A stretch of DNA of 64,000 bases from Crossiella sp. CA-258035 (GCF_030064675.1 NZ_CP116413.1:7097501-7161500), one strand, 5' to 3'. Positions 35,050 through 45,419 are shown, numbered from the stretch's first letter. Notes: generated by a model not told the origin, from the letters alone. Translations and numbers: made by a program.

Positions 35050-35984
35050 CTCAGCAGGTAGGTGATCAAGGTCAGGCTGGCCATGGACAGCAGGGTGGTC
35101 AGCAGGATCGAGTCGCGGGCCAGCGCGCCCGCGCGGAGCTGGTACTGGCTGGCGAAGACGAAGGCGTTCTGCGCGGTGGGCAGGGCCGAGAACAGCACCG
35201 CGGCCAGCAGCGCCGGGCCGTCCAGGCCGAGGGCGAACCGGCCGATCAGGAAGCACACCAGGGGTTGCAGCACGATCTTGAGCGTGACCACCACCAGCAC
35301 CTCGCTCCGGCGGGGCAGGTCGGCGGACTCGGCGCGGCCGAACAGGGACATGCCCAGCACCAGCAGGGCCAGCGGCACGCCCGCGCCGCCGAGCAGGTCC
35401 AGTGGCTGGGCGAGCAGCGGCGGGAGCTTCCAGCCGAGGGCGGCGATGGCCAGGCCCCCTGCCGCGCCCAGGATCACCGGGTTGCGGACCGGGAGCAGCA
35501 GGACCCGGCGGATCGCGCCGTAGCGGCCGCCGCCACCGGCGTTGACGTCGGTGTCGATCAGGGTCAGCACCGTGGGCATGACCACCAGCAGCTGGAACAT
35601 CAGCGCGGCCACCACAAAACTCGGGTCGCCGAGCACGGTGATGGCCACCGGGATGCCCAGGTTGGCCGCGTTCACATACGCCGAGGACATGCCGCCGATG
35701 GCCTGGTCGGCCAGCCTGCGGCGGAACAGCCAGCGGCTGGCGGCCAGGCCGAGCGCGCCGACCAGCACCGTGCTCGCGGCGAAGGCCAGGATCGAGCCGC
35801 TGGCCAGGCCGTCCAGGGAGACCCGGCTCAGCGTGGTGAACAGCACCGCGGGCATCGCCAGGTAGAAGACCACCCTGGTCAGCGCGCGCTCGGCGGCCAG
35901 GCCGAACAGGTTGGTGCGCCGCACCAGGTAACCCACCCCGGTCAGCGCCCAGATCGGCACAAAACCAGCGACAACGGTGGGCAC
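35046..35984 (-). CDS. AEC (auxin efflux carrier-like) family transporter
   Basis: A 312-residue membrane protein with about ten helices in two halves, of the AEC family that exports or takes up organic acids. Family features are GVGYLVRRTNLFGL near the N-terminus, FYLAMPAVLFTTLS, the YVNAANLGIPVA motif in helix 4, and FSALPTAQNAFVFASQY near the end. The GTG start at 35984 is used. It converges with and shares a CTAG stop with the DHFR-like gene. Its upstream side is closed off by a strong terminator of the protease gene. Confidence 0.9.
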   Translation of the reverse strand: MPTVVAGFVPIWALTGVGYLVRRTNLFGLAAERALTRVVFYLAMPAVLFTTLSRVSLDGLASGSILAFAASTVLVGALGLAASRWLFRRRLADQAIGGMSSAYVNAANLGIPVAITVLGDPSFVVAALMFQLLVVMPTVLTLIDTDVNAGGGGRYGAIRRVLLLPVRNPVILGAAGGLAIAALGWKLPPLLAQPLDLLGGAGVPLALLVLGMSLFGRAESADLPRRSEVLVVVTLKIVLQPLVCFLIGRFALGLDGPALLAAVLFSALPTAQNAFVFASQYQLRAGALARDSILLTTLLSMASLTLITYLLS

Positions 35985-36008
35985 CCGGTGAAGCTAACCC
36001 GGTGCGCG

Positions 36009-36056
36009 CCGGTGTGGCGGCGGTTGAGACCGAGTCAACAACCGCCGCCACACCGG
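36009..36056. terminator. Terminator hairpin, perfect 18-bp stem
   Basis: Arms 36009-36026 and 36039-36056 are perfectly complementary with a 12-base loop. The hairpin lies 7 bp after the S8 protease stop codon (minus strand) and isolates the AEC gene behind it. Confidence 0.9.
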
Positions 36057-36062
36057 ATCAGC

Positions 36063-37646
36063 TCAGAGCTTGATGGTCCAGCTCAGGATGGTGCCGGTGT
36101 CGGAACGGGCCACGTCCTGCACCCGCAGCTTCCACACGCCGTTCTTCGCCTTGCCGCCGGCGTTGACGGTGAACGAGCCCACCACGTCGTCCGCGCTGTC
36201 GGAGCCGCTGGAGCCCTTGAGGCGGAACGGGGTGCCGTCGGGCGCGAGCAGGTCGACCACCAGGTCACCGCGCCAGGTGTGCTTGATGTTGACGTCCACG
36301 GTCACGGTGGCCGCGTTGCCCGCGCAGTCGGCCACGGTCACCGGGCTCTCCACGGTGGCCAGGTCCGGCACCGGGACGTCGTTGTCGTTGGTCAGGGTGC
36401 AGCTCGGCGGCGGCGTGGTGCCGCCCTCACCGACGAAGAGCAGCTTGTTCGGCGAGCCGGTGCCGGGGTTGACCACCTTGTCCGGGGTGGCCGCGTTCAC
36501 CATGGCGTCCCGCACCTGCTGCGGGGTGAAGGCCGGGTTGGCCTGCAGCACCAGGGCCGCCGCGCCCGCGACGTGCGGGGCCGCCATCGAGGTGCCGGAG
36601 ATGGTGCGGGTGATGGTGTCGTTGTCCTTCCACGCCGAGGTGATGTCCACCCCGGGGGCGAAGATGTCGACGCAGGTGCCGAAGTTGGAGAAGGTCGCCT
36701 TGTTGTCGTTGCGGTCGGTGGCGCCGACCGTGATGGCCTCCTGGGTCCGGGCCGGGGACACCGTGCAGGCGTCCTGCGGGCGGCCGAAGATGTCACCGTT
36801 GCCGGCGGCCAGCGCGAAGGTCACGCCCTTGGTGATGGCGCCGCGCACGGCCGCGTCCACCGCGTCGCTGGCCCCGCCGCCGAGGCTCATGTTCGCGGCC
36901 GCGGGCTTGACCGCGTTGTTGGCCACCCAGTTGATACCGGCGATGACCTGCTCGTACGTGCCGGAGCCCTGGCAGTTCAGCACCCGGACCGCGTGCACCT
37001 TGGCGCCCTTGGCCACGCCGTGCGCGGTACCGGCCACGGTGCCCGCGACGTGCGTGCCGTGACCCTGGCAGTCATCGGCGTTGGTGTCGTTGTCGATGAA
37101 GTCGTACCCGGAGACCGCGCGGCCGCCGAAGTCCTGGTGGGTCACCCGGATACCGGTGTCCACGACGTAGACGTTCACTCCGGTGCCGTCATTCGGATAC
37201 GTGTACGACTGGTTCAGCGGGAGCGCCCGCTGGTCGATTCGGTCAAGTCCCCAGGATGGCGGATTAGGCTGGGTCCCGGAAATACGCACCGTGCGGTTCT
37301 GCTCCACAAATTCGACCTGCGGGTCGGCGGCCAGACGCCGCGCCTGCGATTCCCCGACGGTCATCGAGAAACCACGAATGGCGGTGTCATAGGTTCGTCC
37401 GACCTTCGCGCCATAGGTGGTCGCGAGATCGCTCGCGACCGTGGCGACCGAGGCTGCCCTGACCTCGGCGCTGTCCTTCAGCACGACGATGAAGCTGTTG
37501 GGCACGGCGCCCTCACCACCCGCGTTGCGGATGGCGGCTTCCGGCGCGGCGGTGGCCGGCAGGGCGGCGAGGGCGGTGGTGGCGGCGGCCAGCAGCGTCA
37601 CCGCTGCGGCTTTGCCGCGCCAGTCCCGGGTTCGACTCATCAACAT
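36063..37646 (-). CDS. Secreted S8 subtilisin-like protease with propeptide and P-domain
   Basis: A 527-residue exported serine protease. It has a basic start and hydrophobic signal (about residues 1-35), then an I9 propeptide (about 50-125: NSFIVVLKDSAEV, VEFVEQNRTVRI). The peptidase domain has catalytic Asp in YVVDTGIRVTH, His in CQGHGTHVAG, oxyanion Asn in ALAAGNGD and Ser in SGTSMAAPHVAG. The last 110 residues are a proprotein-convertase P-domain (HTWRGDLVVDLLAPDGT, GVWKLRVQDVARSDTG). Cys pairs suggest disulphides. ATG 37646 fits GGAG 6 bases upstream; ATG 37640 is possible. It is divergent from the GH3-like gene across a 401-bp region. Confidence 0.92.
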   Translation of the reverse strand: MLMSRTRDWRGKAAAVTLLAAATTALAALPATAAPEAAIRNAGGEGAVPNSFIVVLKDSAEVRAASVATVASDLATTYGAKVGRTYDTAIRGFSMTVGESQARRLAADPQVEFVEQNRTVRISGTQPNPPSWGLDRIDQRALPLNQSYTYPNDGTGVNVYVVDTGIRVTHQDFGGRAVSGYDFIDNDTNADDCQGHGTHVAGTVAGTAHGVAKGAKVHAVRVLNCQGSGTYEQVIAGINWVANNAVKPAAANMSLGGGASDAVDAAVRGAITKGVTFALAAGNGDIFGRPQDACTVSPARTQEAITVGATDRNDNKATFSNFGTCVDIFAPGVDITSAWKDNDTITRTISGTSMAAPHVAGAAALVLQANPAFTPQQVRDAMVNAATPDKVVNPGTGSPNKLLFVGEGGTTPPPSCTLTNDNDVPVPDLATVESPVTVADCAGNAATVTVDVNIKHTWRGDLVVDLLAPDGTPFRLKGSSGSDSADDVVGSFTVNAGGKAKNGVWKLRVQDVARSDTGTILSWTIKL

Positions 37647-37858
37647 TGTCCTCTCCCGCAGAGCTGCCGGATGGCACCTGTTGGCGTCACCGGGCAGGGT
37701 TGGCTCTTGTGCAGAACGGAAGTGAGGCACGCTCGCGCGAACGTAAGGGCGGACTCTAATTCACTGTTTGCCCTCACGTACAGACGTGGACAGGGAACAC
37801 GAAAGTACGCTAGGAAAGAGAGTTCACCGTTCGCGCTTCTCACCGAAACGCAATCGTA

Positions 37859-37889
37859 GGAAATGGAAGAAAAGCGTAGCTCCATTTCC
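37859..37889. other. AT-rich hairpin in divergent promoter region
   Basis: GGAAATGGA and TCCATTTCC form a perfect 9-bp stem around a 13-base loop, in the middle of the gap between two divergent genes. It could be an operator or a structured leader. Confidence 0.5.
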
Positions 37890-37958
37890 GCCAGGGGTCG
37901 ATAAGCCGAACAGGGATGTTTTCTAGACTGCTCGGTTCAGCCCGAAAGTAGGCACCCG

Positions 37959-37974
37959 ATTGGTCTAGACCTAA
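37959..37974. promoter_or_regulatory. DasR-like site (dre), TGGTCTAGACC core
   Basis: The 16-mer ATTGGTCTAGACCTAA matches 12 positions of the known DasR consensus ACTGGTCTAGACCAGT, with the central TGGTCTAGACC intact. It lies about 75 bp before the GH3-like gene. DasR is the N-acetylglucosamine-responsive GntR regulator of actinomycetes, so control by aminosugar status is likely. Confidence 0.6.
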
Positions 37975-38047
37975 GCCAGGGCTGGCCGGTTACGGTCAGG
38001 GGGCCGCCTTGTTGTGACTCGCAACGAATTCCCCGAAAGGCCCTGCC

Positions 38048-39715
38048 ATGCCTCTTCCACGACGTCGTGAGAGCGCTCGCAAACCGTCTCTCGCGAGACT
38101 GACCACCGGCGCGCTCACCCTCACCCTGCTCGGCTCCGCCCTGGTCACGGGCCCGGCCGCGGCGGCCGACCCGATCTACAAGGACCCGGCCCAGCCGGTC
38201 CCCGCCAGGGTCAACGACCTGCTCTCCCGGATGTCCCTCGACGAGAAGATCGGTCAGATGACCCAGGCCGAGCGAGCCTCGGTCAGCGCCGCGGACCTGA
38301 CCACCTACCGGATCGGCTCGCTGCTCTCCGGCGGTGGCTCGGCGCCCAGCCCGAACACCGCCACCGCCTGGGCCGACATGTACGACAACTACCAGCGGGC
38401 CTCGCTGGCCACCCCGCTGAACATCCCGCTGATCTACGGCGTGGACGCGGTGCACGGGCACAACAACGTGCGCGGCGCGACCCTCTTCCCGCACAACATC
38501 GGCCTGGGCGCGACCCGCGACCCGGAGCTGGTCCGGCGGATCGGCGAGGCCACCGCCAAGGAGGTCTCCGGCACCGGCATCGACTGGGACTTCGCGCCCT
38601 GCCTGTGCGTGGCCCGCAACGACCGCTGGGGCCGCACCTACGAGTCCTTCGGCGAGCACCCCGAGCTCGCCACCTCGATGGCCACCCTGGTCACCGGCCT
38701 GCAGGGCAGCGCGCTGAACCAGCCCGGCGCGGTGCTGGCCACCGCCAAGCACTGGATCGGCGACGGCGGCACCACCGGCGGCAAGGACCAGGGCGACACC
38801 CAGGTCTCCGAGGCCGAGCTGCGCGCCATCACGCCGGGGACCACGGTGCTGCAAGGGATCAGGGCCGCGGTCTCACCGCAGACCACGGTCACCTACGACC
38901 GCGGCGGCAACGGGATCAACGACAGCTACCAGGCCGCGGTCGCGGTGGTCGGCGAGACCCCGTACGCGGAGTTCAACGGCGACCGCCCCGGCGGCATGGG
39001 CCTGGACGCCCAGGACCTGGCCACCCTGAACCGGCTCAAGGCCGCCGGGGTGCCGGTGGTCACGGTGCTGGTCTCCGGCCGCCCGCTGGACATCGCCGCG
39101 CAGCTGCCGGACTGGAGCGCGCTGGTGGCCGCCTGGCTGCCCGGCACCGAGGGCAACGGCGTGGCCGACGTGCTCTTCGGCGACCACAAGCCCACCGCCA
39201 CCCTGCCGGTGAGCTGGATGACCAGTGCCGCCCAGCAGCCGGTGAACGTCGGCGACGGCAAGGCCCCGCTGTTCGGCTACGGCGCGGGCGAGCGGTTCCC
39301 GGCCACGCAGAACCCGTACAACATCATCGGCGCGGCCTACTACGACGAGCAGCGCGGCACCGACGTGCAGCGGTGCACCGACGCCGGCTGCGGCCGCAAC
39401 GTGGGCTGGATCGCCGCTGGCGACCACCTCGGTTACGCCGACGTGGACTTCGGCGCCACCGCACCGCGCACGGTCACCGCCCGCCTGGCCTCCGGCGCGA
39501 GCACCACCGGGACCCTGGAGTTCCGGCTGGGCTCACCGGCCGGGCCGGTGGTCGCGACCGTGTCCGCGGCGAGCACGGGTGGCTGGCAGAGCTGGGCCAG
39601 CCGCGGCGCGACCGTCAGCGGATCGGCGACCGGGGTGCAGCGGCTGCACGTGGTGGCGGCCGGGGGCGGGGGCGCGAACTTCGCCAACCTGAACTGGTTC
39701 CAGTTCGCCAGGTGA
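38048..39715 (+). CDS. Secreted GH3-CBM6 protein lacking the nucleophile segment (in-frame deletion)
   Basis: A 555-residue exported protein with a basic, twin-Arg-containing signal region (about residues 1-38). The first part matches the GH3 N-domain (NDLLSRMSLDEKIGQMTQAE, PLIYGVDAVHGHNN, ATAKHWIGDGGT). At about residue 261 it jumps directly from SEAELRAI to TPGTTVLQGIRAAV, which belongs to the GH3 C-domain. The stretch that normally follows, including the SDW nucleophile aspartate, is absent. The acid/base region VGETPYAE is kept. A CBM6-type domain (about 425-555) ends the protein. Full-length relatives are roughly 200 residues longer. Hydrolysis is unlikely; it may bind glycans or be a decaying gene. 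Confidence 0.85.
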   Translation: MPLPRRRESARKPSLARLTTGALTLTLLGSALVTGPAAAADPIYKDPAQPVPARVNDLLSRMSLDEKIGQMTQAERASVSAADLTTYRIGSLLSGGGSAPSPNTATAWADMYDNYQRASLATPLNIPLIYGVDAVHGHNNVRGATLFPHNIGLGATRDPELVRRIGEATAKEVSGTGIDWDFAPCLCVARNDRWGRTYESFGEHPELATSMATLVTGLQGSALNQPGAVLATAKHWIGDGGTTGGKDQGDTQVSEAELRAITPGTTVLQGIRAAVSPQTTVTYDRGGNGINDSYQAAVAVVGETPYAEFNGDRPGGMGLDAQDLATLNRLKAAGVPVVTVLVSGRPLDIAAQLPDWSALVAAWLPGTEGNGVADVLFGDHKPTATLPVSWMTSAAQQPVNVGDGKAPLFGYGAGERFPATQNPYNIIGAAYYDEQRGTDVQRCTDAGCGRNVGWIAAGDHLGYADVDFGATAPRTVTARLASGASTTGTLEFRLGSPAGPVVATVSAASTGGWQSWASRGATVSGSATGVQRLHVVAAGGGGANFANLNWFQFAR

Positions 39716-39722
39716 GGCCCGG

Positions 39723-39753
39723 GGTGGCGGCGGGACCCCGACCCGCCGCCACC
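39723..39753. terminator. Bidirectional terminator hairpin, perfect 12-bp stem
   Basis: Arms 39723-39734 and 39742-39753 with a 7-base loop fill the 40-bp gap between the convergent GH3-like and receiver genes. Confidence 0.85.
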
Positions 39754-39755
39754 AG

Positions 39756-40201
39756 TCACTGCACCCTGGGCAGCCGCACCACGGTCAGGAAGAAGTCGTC
39801 CACCTGGCGGACCACCTTCACGAACTGCTCGAAGTCCACCGGCTTGGTGACGTAGGCGTTGGCGTGCAGCTGGTAGCTGCGCAGCACGTCTTCCTCCGCC
39901 TCCGAGGTCGTCAGGATCACCACCGGGATGCGGCGCAGCTGCTCATCGCCCTTGATCGCGGTCAGCACCTCCCGCCCGTCCATCTTGGGCAGGTTGAGGT
40001 CCAGCAGCACCAGGTCCGGGCGGGGCGCGTCGGCGTACTTGCCCTCGCGGCGCAGGAACGCCATCGCCTCCACGCCGTCGCTGACCACGTGCAGGCGGTT
40101 GCCGACCTTGTTCTCCTCGAAGGCCTCGGTGGTCATCAGCACGTCACCGGGGTCGTCCTCGACCAGCAGGACCTCGATGGGGCGGATGTCTGAGGGTTCG
40201 A

Positions 40202-40205
<4 letters not shown>
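39756..40205 (-). CDS. Single-domain response regulator (Rcp1/CheY-like)
   Basis: A 149-residue receiver without output domain. Acidic residues are in [10 protein letters not shown], phospho-acceptor Asp in [11 protein letters not shown] (about residue 70), Thr in [10 protein letters not shown] and Lys in [11 protein letters not shown]. Such Rcp1-like receivers partner phytochrome-like or CHASE-type kinases. GTG 40205 overlaps the TGA of the histidine kinase gene (GTGA), so the pair is coupled. It probably relays phosphate within this signalling cluster rather than binding DNA. Confidence 0.9.
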
Positions 40206-41740
<1,535 letters not shown>

Positions 41741-41781
41741 CCGTCCCTCCACAGTGGACAGTCTATCGGCCACTCCGGCGC

Positions 41782-43059
41782 TCACTCCGCACCGGAGCGG
41801 AAGGACAGCTGGAGCAGCGCCACGTCGTCGGTGAGCGGGCCGCCGTTGAGCTGCTGCACCTCGTTGATCAGCTCGTCCAGCCACTCCTGCTGGGTGGCCG
41901 CGGCGACGGAGTGGGCGCGCAGCAGCCGCACCAGGCCGTCCTCGCCGAGCCGTTCCCGGCCCCGGCCGGTCTTGCCCTCGAACAGCCCGTCCGTGTACAG
42001 CATCAGCGTCCACTCCGGCGGCAGCTCCAGCCGCTGGGCCGGCCACTCCGCGCTCTCGAAGATGCCCAGCGCCGGTCCGCTGGGCTGCTCCGGCAGCTGC
42101 CGGGTGTCCTGGCCGGCCAGCGCGATCGGCGGCGGGTGCCCGGCCAGGTACAGGTCCACCGCGGTGCGGTCGGGGGAGAAGACCAGCATGCACACGGTGG
42201 CGAAGACCATCCGCGGGTACGGGTGCCGGATGATCTTGCGGTTGAGCGCGGGCAGCATCCGCTCCGGCGAGGTCTCGGCCAGCACCAGGGTCCGCCAGCC
42301 CGCGCGCAGGCACACGCCGAGCGCGGCCTCGTCCGGCCCGTGCCCGGACACGTCGCCGATCAGGGTGTACAGGGTGCCGTCCTCGGCCTCGACCAGGTCG
42401 TAGAAGTCGCCGCCGACCAGGCTCTGGCTGCGGCCGGGCCGGTACCGGGAGCGGTAGCCGATGCGCGGGTCGGCCAGCAGCGGGGTGGGCAGCAGGCCGC
42501 GTTCCAGCCGGGAGTTCTCCTGGGCGACCAGCGCGGCCTCGCGCAGCTTGCGCAGCCCGACCTCGACCCGCTTGCGCTCCACCGAGAAGCGGATCGCCTT
42601 GGCCAGCAGCCCGCCGTCGACCTGCCCCTTGACCAGGTAGTCCTGCGCGCCGGCGGCCACCGCCTGCACGCCGCGGTGCTCGTCGGCGTGCCCGGTGAGC
42701 ACCAGGATGGCCGCGCCGGGCACCCGCTCCAGCACGGTGTGCAGGGCCTGGAAGCCCTCGGCGTCGGGCAGGTTGAGGTCCAGCAGCACGCAGTGCACCC
42801 CCGGCCGCAGGTGCGCCCGCGCGGCCGCGACACTGCGCGCCCAGTGCAGCTCGACGTTCAGTCCGGCCTCGGCCAGCAGCTCCTCGACCAGGAACGCATC
42901 CCCCCGGTCGTCCTCGACCAGCACGATCGAGTACCGCTCGCCGCCCTCTTGGTCACCCACCTCCGGCCTGCCTTCCTGCTCCACCGGAGAATACGCAGCG
43001 GGTGACGCGAACGCCGGGGCGGAGTGCGTGGTTCCGGCCATAGGGGGTACCCGATCCAT
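41782..43059 (-). CDS. Receiver-PP2C (SpoIIE-type) phosphatase
   Basis: A 425-residue two-domain protein. The N-terminal receiver (about residues 45-165) has IVLVEDDRGDAF, phospho-acceptor Asp in [13 protein letters not shown] and Lys in YLVKGQ. A short coiled linker leads to a PP2C/SpoIIE serine phosphatase domain (about 195-420) with metal Asp residues in VGGDFYDLV, IGDVSGHGP and PLTDDVALL. It probably dephosphorylates STAS antagonists when its receiver is phosphorylated. It heads the three-gene minus-strand operon with the histidine kinase and Rcp1-like receiver. ATG 43059 is used; ATG 43041 is also possible, and neither has a strong ribosome site. Confidence 0.88.
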   Translation of the reverse strand: MDRVPPMAGTTHSAPAFASPAAYSPVEQEGRPEVGDQEGGERYSIVLVEDDRGDAFLVEELLAEAGLNVELHWARSVAAARAHLRPGVHCVLLDLNLPDAEGFQALHTVLERVPGAAILVLTGHADEHRGVQAVAAGAQDYLVKGQVDGGLLAKAIRFSVERKRVEVGLRKLREAALVAQENSRLERGLLPTPLLADPRIGYRSRYRPGRSQSLVGGDFYDLVEAEDGTLYTLIGDVSGHGPDEAALGVCLRAGWRTLVLAETSPERMLPALNRKIIRHPYPRMVFATVCMLVFSPDRTAVDLYLAGHPPPIALAGQDTRQLPEQPSGPALGIFESAEWPAQRLELPPEWTLMLYTDGLFEGKTGRGRERLGEDGLVRLLRAHSVAAATQQEWLDELINEVQQLNGGPLTDDVALLQLSFRSGAE

Positions 43060-43083
43060 GTCAGTCGTCGAAGGAGGAGCCGG

Positions 43084-43341
43084 ATGGACAGCGTCAAGGC
43101 CAGGTCCACTGTGGACAAGCTCGAGATGGCCCAGGGGGGCCTGAAGCTGGCCTTCGCCGCGGTGTCGGCGATCAACACGGTCCGCTTGCTCATGAGGTTG
43201 GTGCGGGAGAAGAACATCGTCAGCCTGAAGGGCGCGATCGCGGTCGGTCAGGCAGTCGCCGCGGTGTTCGCGGCCAAGCAGGCCATCAGCGACTTCCGGG
43301 CCAGCGCCATCCCCGGCGACCAGACCTTCGACAAGGGCTGA
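43084..43341 (+). CDS. 85-residue helical protein, unknown
   Basis: A small protein with an excellent ribosome site (AAGGAGG 9 bases before the ATG). The sequence is mostly alpha-helical with Ala/Val-rich segments (LKLAFAAVSAINTVRLLMRL and LKGAIAVGQAVAAVFAAKQA) that are amphipathic or weakly membrane-seeking. No family was recognised. It sits divergent from the receiver-PP2C gene inside the signalling cluster. Codons 8-11 carry a perfect copy of the GTCCACTGTGGAC palindrome. A role in that pathway is conjecture. Confidence 0.75.
   Translation: MDSVKARSTVDKLEMAQGGLKLAFAAVSAINTVRLLMRLVREKNIVSLKGAIAVGQAVAAVFAAKQAISDFRASAIPGDQTFDKG
43104..43116. repeat. Intragenic palindrome GTCCACTGTGGAC
   Basis: A perfect 13-bp copy in the 85-residue gene, read as R-STVD with Thr codon ACT. 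Confidence 0.7.
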
Positions 43342-43397
43342 GTCCCCGGGCCAGGGCACGGGCACACTGGACGCGGCGCCTCGTGGAGGTGTCGCGT

Positions 43398-45326
43398 TCA
43401 GTTGGCCCTCACCTCCACGTAGGCGTCCAGCCCGGTCAGCCTGGCCACGTAGCTGGCCGAGGTCCCCTCCGGCGCGCACAGCACCAGCCGTCCGCCCGCG
43501 GCCTCGGCCTCGGCGGCCAGCTCGAAGAACATCCGCACCCCGGCACTGGCCAGGTAGCTGACCTCGGCCAGGTCCACGGTCAGCGCCAGCGCGCCGCCCC
43601 TGCTGGTGCGGCGCAGCACCGGTTGCACCAGGTCCACCGTGGTGGAGTCGATCGCGCCGTGCAGCCGGACCTCCGGGCCGTGCGCGCCGTGCCCGATGTC
43701 CATGCCCAGCTCGTCGGGGCCGGGCTCGACCTCCCGGCCGGGCCCCGCACCCAGCCGTCGGCGCAGGTCGATGGTGGTGCCGTCCTCGGTGTGCCGGACC
43801 CGCACCGTGTCCATCGCGGCCTGCATCAGCAGCAGTCCCCTCCCCCGCCCCTGCGGGTCCTCCGACGGCGGCCGCCAGTTGCCGGAGTCGGTGACCGTCA
43901 GCCGCAGCGTGCCGGTCTGGTCCAGGTCGGCGGTCAGCGTGACCGGGCCGGGCTCCAGGTCGGCGTAGGCGTGCTCGACCGCGTTCGCGGTGGCCTCGCC
44001 GACCGCGATCTGCACGGCCAGCGCGTCCTCGCCGTCTATCTCCCGCTCGGCCAGCCAGTCGCGCAGGTCCCGGCGCAGCCCGCCGAGCTGGTCGGAGCGG
44101 CCGGGCACGGTGCGGTGCAGCCCAGCCGAGGGCTCCTGGATCCGGAGCAGCAGCAGCGCGATGTCGTCCTCCGGGGGGCCTGAGCTGAGCAGACCGGCCA
44201 GCAGCCGGTCGCAGCGGGATTCCAGGCTGGTCTCCAGCTCCGCGGCCACCTCGGCCGCGCAGGCCAGCAGACCGGCCGCGCTGCGGTGCGGGGACTGGCC
44301 GGTGCGGTCCACCGCGCCGTCGGAGTAGAAGATCAGCAGGTCGTCGGCGGCCACCTCGGCCTTGCGCACCTCGAACTCGCCCGCGCCGAGCGCGAGCGGG
44401 GTGCCGGCCGCCCTCGGCAGGTACTCCGCCTGCCTGCCCGGCCTGGCCCGGACGATCGGCGGGTGCGCCGCGCTGGTGTAGGTCAGCTCGCCGCGCGCCG
44501 GGTCCAGCACCGCCACGCAGGCGGTGGCGCCCGCGGCCTGCGGGGTCTGCCTGGCGAACTCGCCCAGCCGGGTGATCACCTCGGCCAGGTCCATGCCGGC
44601 CAGCAGGTAGGCGGTGAGCGCGCTGCGCAGCTGGCCCATCACCGCGGCCGCGCCCGGCCCGCTGCCGACCACGTCGCCGACGCTGATCGCGAGCCTGCCG
44701 TCGCCGAGGCTGATCGCGTCGTACCAGTCGCCGCCCGCGCTGAGCACCGAGCCCGCGGTGGCGTAGCGGGCGGCCAGCCTCGCGCCCGGCAGCACCGGCA
44801 GCGCGGTGGGCAGCAGGCTGTCCTGCAACGCCCGCACGATGTGGTGCTCCTCGTCCCGTAGCTCGCTCATCCGCTGCTCACCGGCTTGGGCGGCCAGTCG
44901 GCCACGCACACTGCCGGTGGCGTCGGTGACCATGGCGAGCAGGCCGATGACCGCTCCGCCCGCGGCCAGCCTGGGCACCAGGGAGAAGGAGACGTAGCCC
45001 TCCTCGGCCTTGCCGTCGCCGTTGACATCGATGAGCACCCGCCGTTCCTCGCCACGCATGGGTTTACCGGTCCGGTAGACCTCGTCGAGCAGCGGGAAGA
45101 TGTGCTGACCGGCCGCCTCCGGCATCACCTCGCGGATGGGCCTGCCGAGCACCTCGCGCCGGTTGCCGATGCTGGCCCGGGCCGCCCGGTTGGCCGCGAC
45201 CACCACGTGCCGGGGTCCGGCGAAGGCCCAGACGATCGCGGGCAGGTCCTCGAACGCCGCGATCCGCTCCTGGTTCCCCTCGGACTCCTCGGGGTCGCCG
45301 CTGCCCGTGCGCTCGCTTGCCAACAT
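43398..45326 (-). CDS. PAS - PP2C phosphatase - HATPase kinase - STAS fusion protein
   Basis: A 642-residue cytosolic switch protein. In order: a PAS sensor (about 20-130, IVWAFAGPRHVVVAANRAA), a short coiled link, a SpoIIE/PP2C phosphatase (about 165-375, metal residues in AGGDWYDAI, VGDVVGSGPGA and PPEDDIAL), an anti-sigma-type ATPase (about 395-515, VGEATANAVEHAY N-box, GRGRGLLLMQ G-box), and a C-terminal STAS domain (about 545-640) with the phosphorylatable Ser region in YLASAGVRMF. All three partner-switch activities are in one chain. AGGAGGG lies 6 bases before the ATG. A separate STAS protein is encoded divergently, and no sigma factor is nearby. Confidence 0.88.
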   Translation of the reverse strand: MLASERTGSGDPEESEGNQERIAAFEDLPAIVWAFAGPRHVVVAANRAARASIGNRREVLGRPIREVMPEAAGQHIFPLLDEVYRTGKPMRGEERRVLIDVNGDGKAEEGYVSFSLVPRLAAGGAVIGLLAMVTDATGSVRGRLAAQAGEQRMSELRDEEHHIVRALQDSLLPTALPVLPGARLAARYATAGSVLSAGGDWYDAISLGDGRLAISVGDVVGSGPGAAAVMGQLRSALTAYLLAGMDLAEVITRLGEFARQTPQAAGATACVAVLDPARGELTYTSAAHPPIVRARPGRQAEYLPRAAGTPLALGAGEFEVRKAEVAADDLLIFYSDGAVDRTGQSPHRSAAGLLACAAEVAAELETSLESRCDRLLAGLLSSGPPEDDIALLLLRIQEPSAGLHRTVPGRSDQLGGLRRDLRDWLAEREIDGEDALAVQIAVGEATANAVEHAYADLEPGPVTLTADLDQTGTLRLTVTDSGNWRPPSEDPQGRGRGLLLMQAAMDTVRVRHTEDGTTIDLRRRLGAGPGREVEPGPDELGMDIGHGAHGPEVRLHGAIDSTTVDLVQPVLRRTSRGGALALTVDLAEVSYLASAGVRMFFELAAEAEAAGGRLVLCAPEGTSASYVARLTGLDAYVEVRAN

Positions 45327-45419
45327 CCAGGCCCTCCTGTGCGTCGGTCCGCCCTCCGACCGCGCCGGTGTCGTGCGCCCCGGCTATGTTGTGCCTTACC
45401 CAGTACCTGCTTACGGTAA

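Larger units (their letters stand above)
37647..38047. other. 401-bp divergent intergenic region
   Basis: This gap between the S8 protease and GH3-like starts is clearly richer in A and T than its flanks and has no credible ORF. It holds a hairpin at 37859-37889 and a DasR-like palindrome at 37959-37974, and presumably both promoters. No confident -35/-10 pair was assigned. Confidence 0.7.
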
